This document shows, piece by piece, positions 61,309 to 64,000 of a stretch of 64,000 nt of DNA. A model generated the notes under the pieces. That model was not told the origin of the DNA, did no database searches, and saw nothing but the letters and a program-made list of their open reading frames with translations. A program made the translations under genes and the position numbers. Within the stretch, counting starts at the first letter, position 1; every line of letters begins with the position of its first letter. This stretch comes from Longispora albida DSM 44784 (GTDB taxonomy: Bacteria; Actinomycetota; Actinomycetes; Mycobacteriales; Micromonosporaceae), in the NCBI RefSeq assembly GCF_000379825.1, contig NZ_KB903835.1, positions 62,599-126,598 of the forward strand. Direction: 5' to 3'.

Positions 61309-62249
61309 ACACCGACGACACCCCGGTGCGGGCGAAGATCCCCGCCGACATCGACGCACCCGACAAGATCCTCTACGGGCTCACCTTCCGGCAGATGGCG
61401 ATCCTCGCCGCCGCCGCAACGATCGTCTACCTCGGCTGGCAGGCACTGCACACCGTCGTGCCCATGCCGGTGCTGCTCGCAGCCGCAGTGCTGATCGGCG
61501 GTGTCACCTTCGGGCTGGCCGTCGGCCGCCGCGACGGATTGCCGTTGGACGTGTGGCTCCTCAGCGCCGTCCGCCAGTCACGGGCGCCCCGCTCGCTGGC
61601 GGCCGGTGTCGCTGATGCAGGCCCCGTACCGGAGTGGGTCGACGCGGGCGCTGCCCGCGTCGCGCTGCCAGCGCCGCTGCGGCTGCCGGCCGACGCGATT
61701 GGCGACGACGGGCAGATCCAGCTCGGCGCATCCTCGAGGGCGATCGTCGCGGCCACGAGCCTCAACCTCGGGCTGCGCTCGAACGCCGAGCAAGCAGCGG
61801 CCGTCGACGCGTTCGGCCGCTGGCTGAACTCCCTCAACGCTGCCGTGCAGATCACGGTCTCCGCACAGCCGGTCGACCTGGCCAGCCACGCCGACGCTCT
61901 CGCAGAGCACGCCGCGGAACTGCCGCACCCAGCCCTGGCCGCGGCGTGCGCCGACCACGCGGAGTATCTCGCCGAGCTGGCCGCGCGCCGCGACCCGCTG
62001 CGACGGCAGGTGCTCATCACGTGCGATGCCGGATCCGACGGCGGCGAGCACGCCGCACGCCGCCGCGCCGAAGACGCCGCCCGTGCCCTGGCCGCGCTCG
62101 GCGTGACCACCCGGGTCCTCGACGGCGCCAGCGCCACCGCCGCCCTCGCCTCGGCCGCCGACCCCTACCGGCCGCCCCGCAACGGCGGCCTCGCCGCACC
62201 CGGCCAGACCATCACCGCTCCTACTGACCCCTCCAGGACCACGTCATGA
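61305..62249 (+). CDS. PrgI/VirB3-like T4SS protein with cytosolic domain
   Basis: This 314-aa protein has an N-terminal PrgI-like part (KIPADIDAPDKILYGLTFRQMAIL) with two TM helices (about 28-45 and 50-68), as in SCO6880-type proteins, and a C-terminal cytosolic domain of about 210 residues that may contact the VirB4 ATPase. The GTG 61305 start overlaps the previous stop (GTGA). Confidence 0.8.
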   Translation: MNTDDTPVRAKIPADIDAPDKILYGLTFRQMAILAAAATIVYLGWQALHTVVPMPVLLAAAVLIGGVTFGLAVGRRDGLPLDVWLLSAVRQSRAPRSLAAGVADAGPVPEWVDAGAARVALPAPLRLPADAIGDDGQIQLGASSRAIVAATSLNLGLRSNAEQAAAVDAFGRWLNSLNAAVQITVSAQPVDLASHADALAEHAAELPHPALAAACADHAEYLAELAARRDPLRRQVLITCDAGSDGGEHAARRRAEDAARALAALGVTTRVLDGASATAALASAADPYRPPRNGGLAAPGQTITAPTDPSRTTS

Positions 62250-62455
62250 ACCGCACCACCCGCACTCCTCGCACCAACTCCCGCCGCGACCTGGCCGCGC
62301 TGATGGCCTCGCGCCCCGGCGGCCGGCACCCCGCCAGCCTCGACGAGGCACTGCCTGGCGAGACCCGCAACGGCCGCACCACCCGCACCGCCCCGCCGCG
62401 CAGCTCGGGCGTGCGGCTCGGGCAGGTTTTCCGCCTCACGATCGGCCGCGCGTGA
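62246..62455 (+). CDS. Small basic T4SS-operon protein
   Basis: This 69-aa protein is Arg/Thr-rich and starts at ATG 62246 inside the previous stop (ATGA). It has no hydrophobic segment and no family. Tight coupling on both sides supports translation. Its function in transfer is unknown. Confidence 0.6.
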   Translation: MNRTTRTPRTNSRRDLAALMASRPGGRHPASLDEALPGETRNGRTTRTAPPRSSGVRLGQVFRLTIGRA

Positions 62456-64000
62456 TGGCGGTCCTGGACCGCCTGCGCCCCGCCCGCCCGGCGGCAGGCG
62501 CAGGCGGCGGCGACCTGGCGGCGGCAGTCGCGCCCGCGTCCGTGGAGGTCGGGCCCCGGTGGCTGCGGCTCGGCGACGGCTACGCCGCCACCCTCATCGT
62601 CACCGGCTACCCCGCTATGGTCGGACCGGCATGGCTGGAGCCGCTGCTCGCTTGGCCTGGCCGCCTCGACCTGACCGTGCACATCGACCCGGTGCCGGTG
62701 CCGGTCGCCGCCCAGCGGCTCAAGACCCAGCGCGCCAAACTCGAATCCAGCCGCCGAGCCGACCACGACCGCGGCAAGCTGGCCGATCCGTACGTCGAGG
62801 CCGCTGCGGATGATGCCGGTGACCTCGCCGACCGGCTCGCCCGCGGCGAAGCGAAGCTGTTCAAGGTCGGCCTGTACGTCACCGTGCACGCCCGCTCAGA
62901 ACCGGAACTCCTCGCCGCGTGCACGCAGGTCAAAGCCGCCGCCGCCTCAAGCTTGCTGGAGATGCAGCCGGCGACGTGGCGGCAGATGCAGGGCTGGACC
63001 ACCACCCTGCCGCTCGGCGCCGACAGCCTCGGCATGACCCGCACCCTCGACACCGCCGCCCTCGCCGCCAGCTTCCCGCTCGCAGGTCCGGACCTTCCGG
63101 CTCCGCTGCCGGGCGAGCCGACGCAGACCGGGGGCGTGCTCTACGGCATCAACCCCGACTCGCCGGGCGTGATCTGGTGGGACCGCTGGGCTTGCGAGAA
63201 CCACAACTCCGTGGTCCTCGCCCGCTCGGGCGCGGGCAAGAGCTACTTCGTGAAGACGGAGATCCTGCGCTCCCTGTACTCCGGGGTGCAGGTCTCGGTC
63301 ATCGACCCCGAAGACGAGTACCTGCGCCTCGCTTCGGCCGTCGGCGGTTCGGTGGTGCGGCTCGGCAGCCCCGGAGTGAAGATCAACCCCTTCGACCTGC
63401 CGGCCGAAGACAAACGCCCGGACGTGCTCACCCGGCGGGGGCTGTTCCTGCACACGTTCATCAGCGTGCTGCTCGGCGGTCAGCCCCCGCCGGCCGAACG
63501 CGCCGCACTCGACCGGGCGATCCTCGCCGCCTACCGCGACGCAGGCATCACCCCGGACCCCGCCACCCACCACCGCCAGGCCCCGCTGCTGGCCGACCTC
63601 GCCCAGGCGCTGACCGCTGACAGCGATCCGGCCGCCGCCGACCTCGCCGCCCGGCTCGCACCGTGGGTCGCCGGCAGCTTCAAGGACCTGTTCGACGGCC
63701 CCACCACGCACCGGCCCGACGGGCACCTCGTCGTCTGGTCGCTGCGGCACCTCCCAGATGAGATCCGCGGCGTCGGCACGCTCCTGGCCCTCGACCACAT
63801 CTGGCGCACCGTCGACCAGCCCGCCACCCCAGGACGGGCACAGCCTCGCCGGCTCGTCGTCGTCGACGAGGCGTGGCTGCTGATGCGCGAGGAAGCCGGC
63901 GCGATGTTCCTGTACCGGATGGCTAAAGCCAGCCGGAAACGCCGCGCGGGGCTGTGCGTCATTACCCAGGACGCGCCCGACTTCCTCAGCTCCCCGCTCG
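62455..64000 (+). CDS. VirB4-family T4SS ATPase (partial at window end)
   Basis: The frame from ATG 62455 is open to the window edge (515 residues). Walker A is ARSGAGKS (about 256-263), then VSVIDPEDEYLRL, and Walker B is RLVVVDEAWLLM (about 465-476), followed by ITQDAPDF, a typical VirB4/TraC order. The N-terminal 240 residues, with Ala/Arg-rich helices, form the domain before the ATPase core. It powers pilus assembly and substrate transfer. The ATG overlaps the previous stop by one base (TGATG). The C-terminus is missing. Confidence 0.88.
   Translation, partial: MAVLDRLRPARPAAGAGGGDLAAAVAPASVEVGPRWLRLGDGYAATLIVTGYPAMVGPAWLEPLLAWPGRLDLTVHIDPVPVPVAAQRLKTQRAKLESSRRADHDRGKLADPYVEAAADDAGDLADRLARGEAKLFKVGLYVTVHARSEPELLAACTQVKAAAASSLLEMQPATWRQMQGWTTTLPLGADSLGMTRTLDTAALAASFPLAGPDLPAPLPGEPTQTGGVLYGINPDSPGVIWWDRWACENHNSVVLARSGAGKSYFVKTEILRSLYSGVQVSVIDPEDEYLRLASAVGGSVVRLGSPGVKINPFDLPAEDKRPDVLTRRGLFLHTFISVLLGGQPPPAERAALDRAILAAYRDAGITPDPATHHRQAPLLADLAQALTADSDPAAADLAARLAPWVAGSFKDLFDGPTTHRPDGHLVVWSLRHLPDEIRGVGTLLALDHIWRTVDQPATPGRAQPRRLVVVDEAWLLMREEAGAMFLYRMAKASRKRRAGLCVITQDAPDFLSSPL

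Larger units (their letters stand above)
49741..64000. mobile_element. Integrative conjugative element, left part
   Basis: The element begins at tRNA-Lys and carries integrase and excisionase at its end, a DNA-modification operon, a regulatory island and type IV secretion genes that run off the window. No relaxase or coupling protein is seen, so those must lie to the right. The VirB4-type ATPase with TrbL/VirB6 and PrgI-like genes separates it from FtsK-driven actinobacterial elements such as pSAM2. Confidence 0.8.

Overview
The window is high-GC DNA with the codon bias, GTG starts and GTGA/ATGA start-stop overlaps of a filamentous actinomycete. Paired XRE-DUF5753/DUF397 genes, a DUF6461 gene, a DUF6244 gene and a coenzyme F420 ligase homologue agree with that. 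An order such as Streptosporangiales is a guess. Most of the window is accessory: toxin and defence genes, nucleotide enzymes, orphan membrane proteins and the left end of an integrative conjugative element (ICE). There is no rRNA or ribosomal protein gene and only one tRNA gene.

Region 1 (1-11.6 kb). The left edge holds the remnant of a polymorphic deaminase toxin joined in frame to an Imm1-like immunity protein. Next come a DUF6244 helical protein, a divergent FtsK/SpoIIIE-type ATPase with a two-TM partner, an ASCH-domain protein and a P-loop kinase-like protein. A minus-strand pair follows, an HNH protein with a C-terminal TM helix and a D-x-K nuclease-like protein, next to a tandem palindrome. 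Then come small actinobacterial families (DUF6461, an alpha-CTD-like protein, GFA) and a methyltransferase pseudogene with an internal deletion.

Region 2 (12.1-25.9 kb). A long minus-strand run, mostly with overlapping or very close genes, reads in order: methyltransferase, nucleoside diphosphate kinase, TPR-like protein, CYTH phosphatase/cyclase, HD hydrolase, an unrecognised 464-aa protein, an adenylate-kinase-like enzyme with a zinc lid, a HAM1 NTP pyrophosphatase, an XRE-TPR regulator, a LOG-type protein, an APH-fold kinase, a GNAT-CofE fusion and a second APH-fold kinase. It looks like a dedicated nucleotide-processing system and I do not recognise it as a described pathway. Upstream lie an MFS exporter and an XRE-DUF5753/DUF397 pair.

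Region 3 (26.5-49.6 kb). This holds an XRE-TPR regulator, an S9 peptidase, GPP34, an APC permease and a GNAT, then a run of small membrane and unknown proteins with one GGDEF protein. A plus-strand operon then carries a MazG-like/Nudix fusion, an ABC exporter, a Nudix enzyme, an orphan HemC and a kinase-GNAT fusion. A DUF3631 helicase-like ATPase with a frameshift sits downstream of iterated GTCACGGRTG repeats.

Region 4 (49.7-64.0 kb). The ICE is inserted at the 3' end of tRNA-Lys(TTT). It reads integrase, excisionase, a 7-deazaguanine pair (a TGT/DpdA-like transglycosylase and a VUT/YhhQ-like transporter), a cytosine-C5 methyltransferase with a frameshift, a PAPS-reductase-like PP-loop protein, an XF1762-like protein, an N4/N6-type DNA methyltransferase and a degenerate copy of it. 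A regulatory island with two TGTGAGAG arrays brackets a sigma-factor-like gene. Type IV secretion genes follow (pilin, TrbL/VirB6-like, PrgI/VirB3-like, VirB4), the last cut by the window end. The two arrays share a 46-bp inverted repeat with one mismatch. They sit in front of the leftward modification operon and the rightward transfer operon, which suggests that DNA marking and transfer are switched on together.
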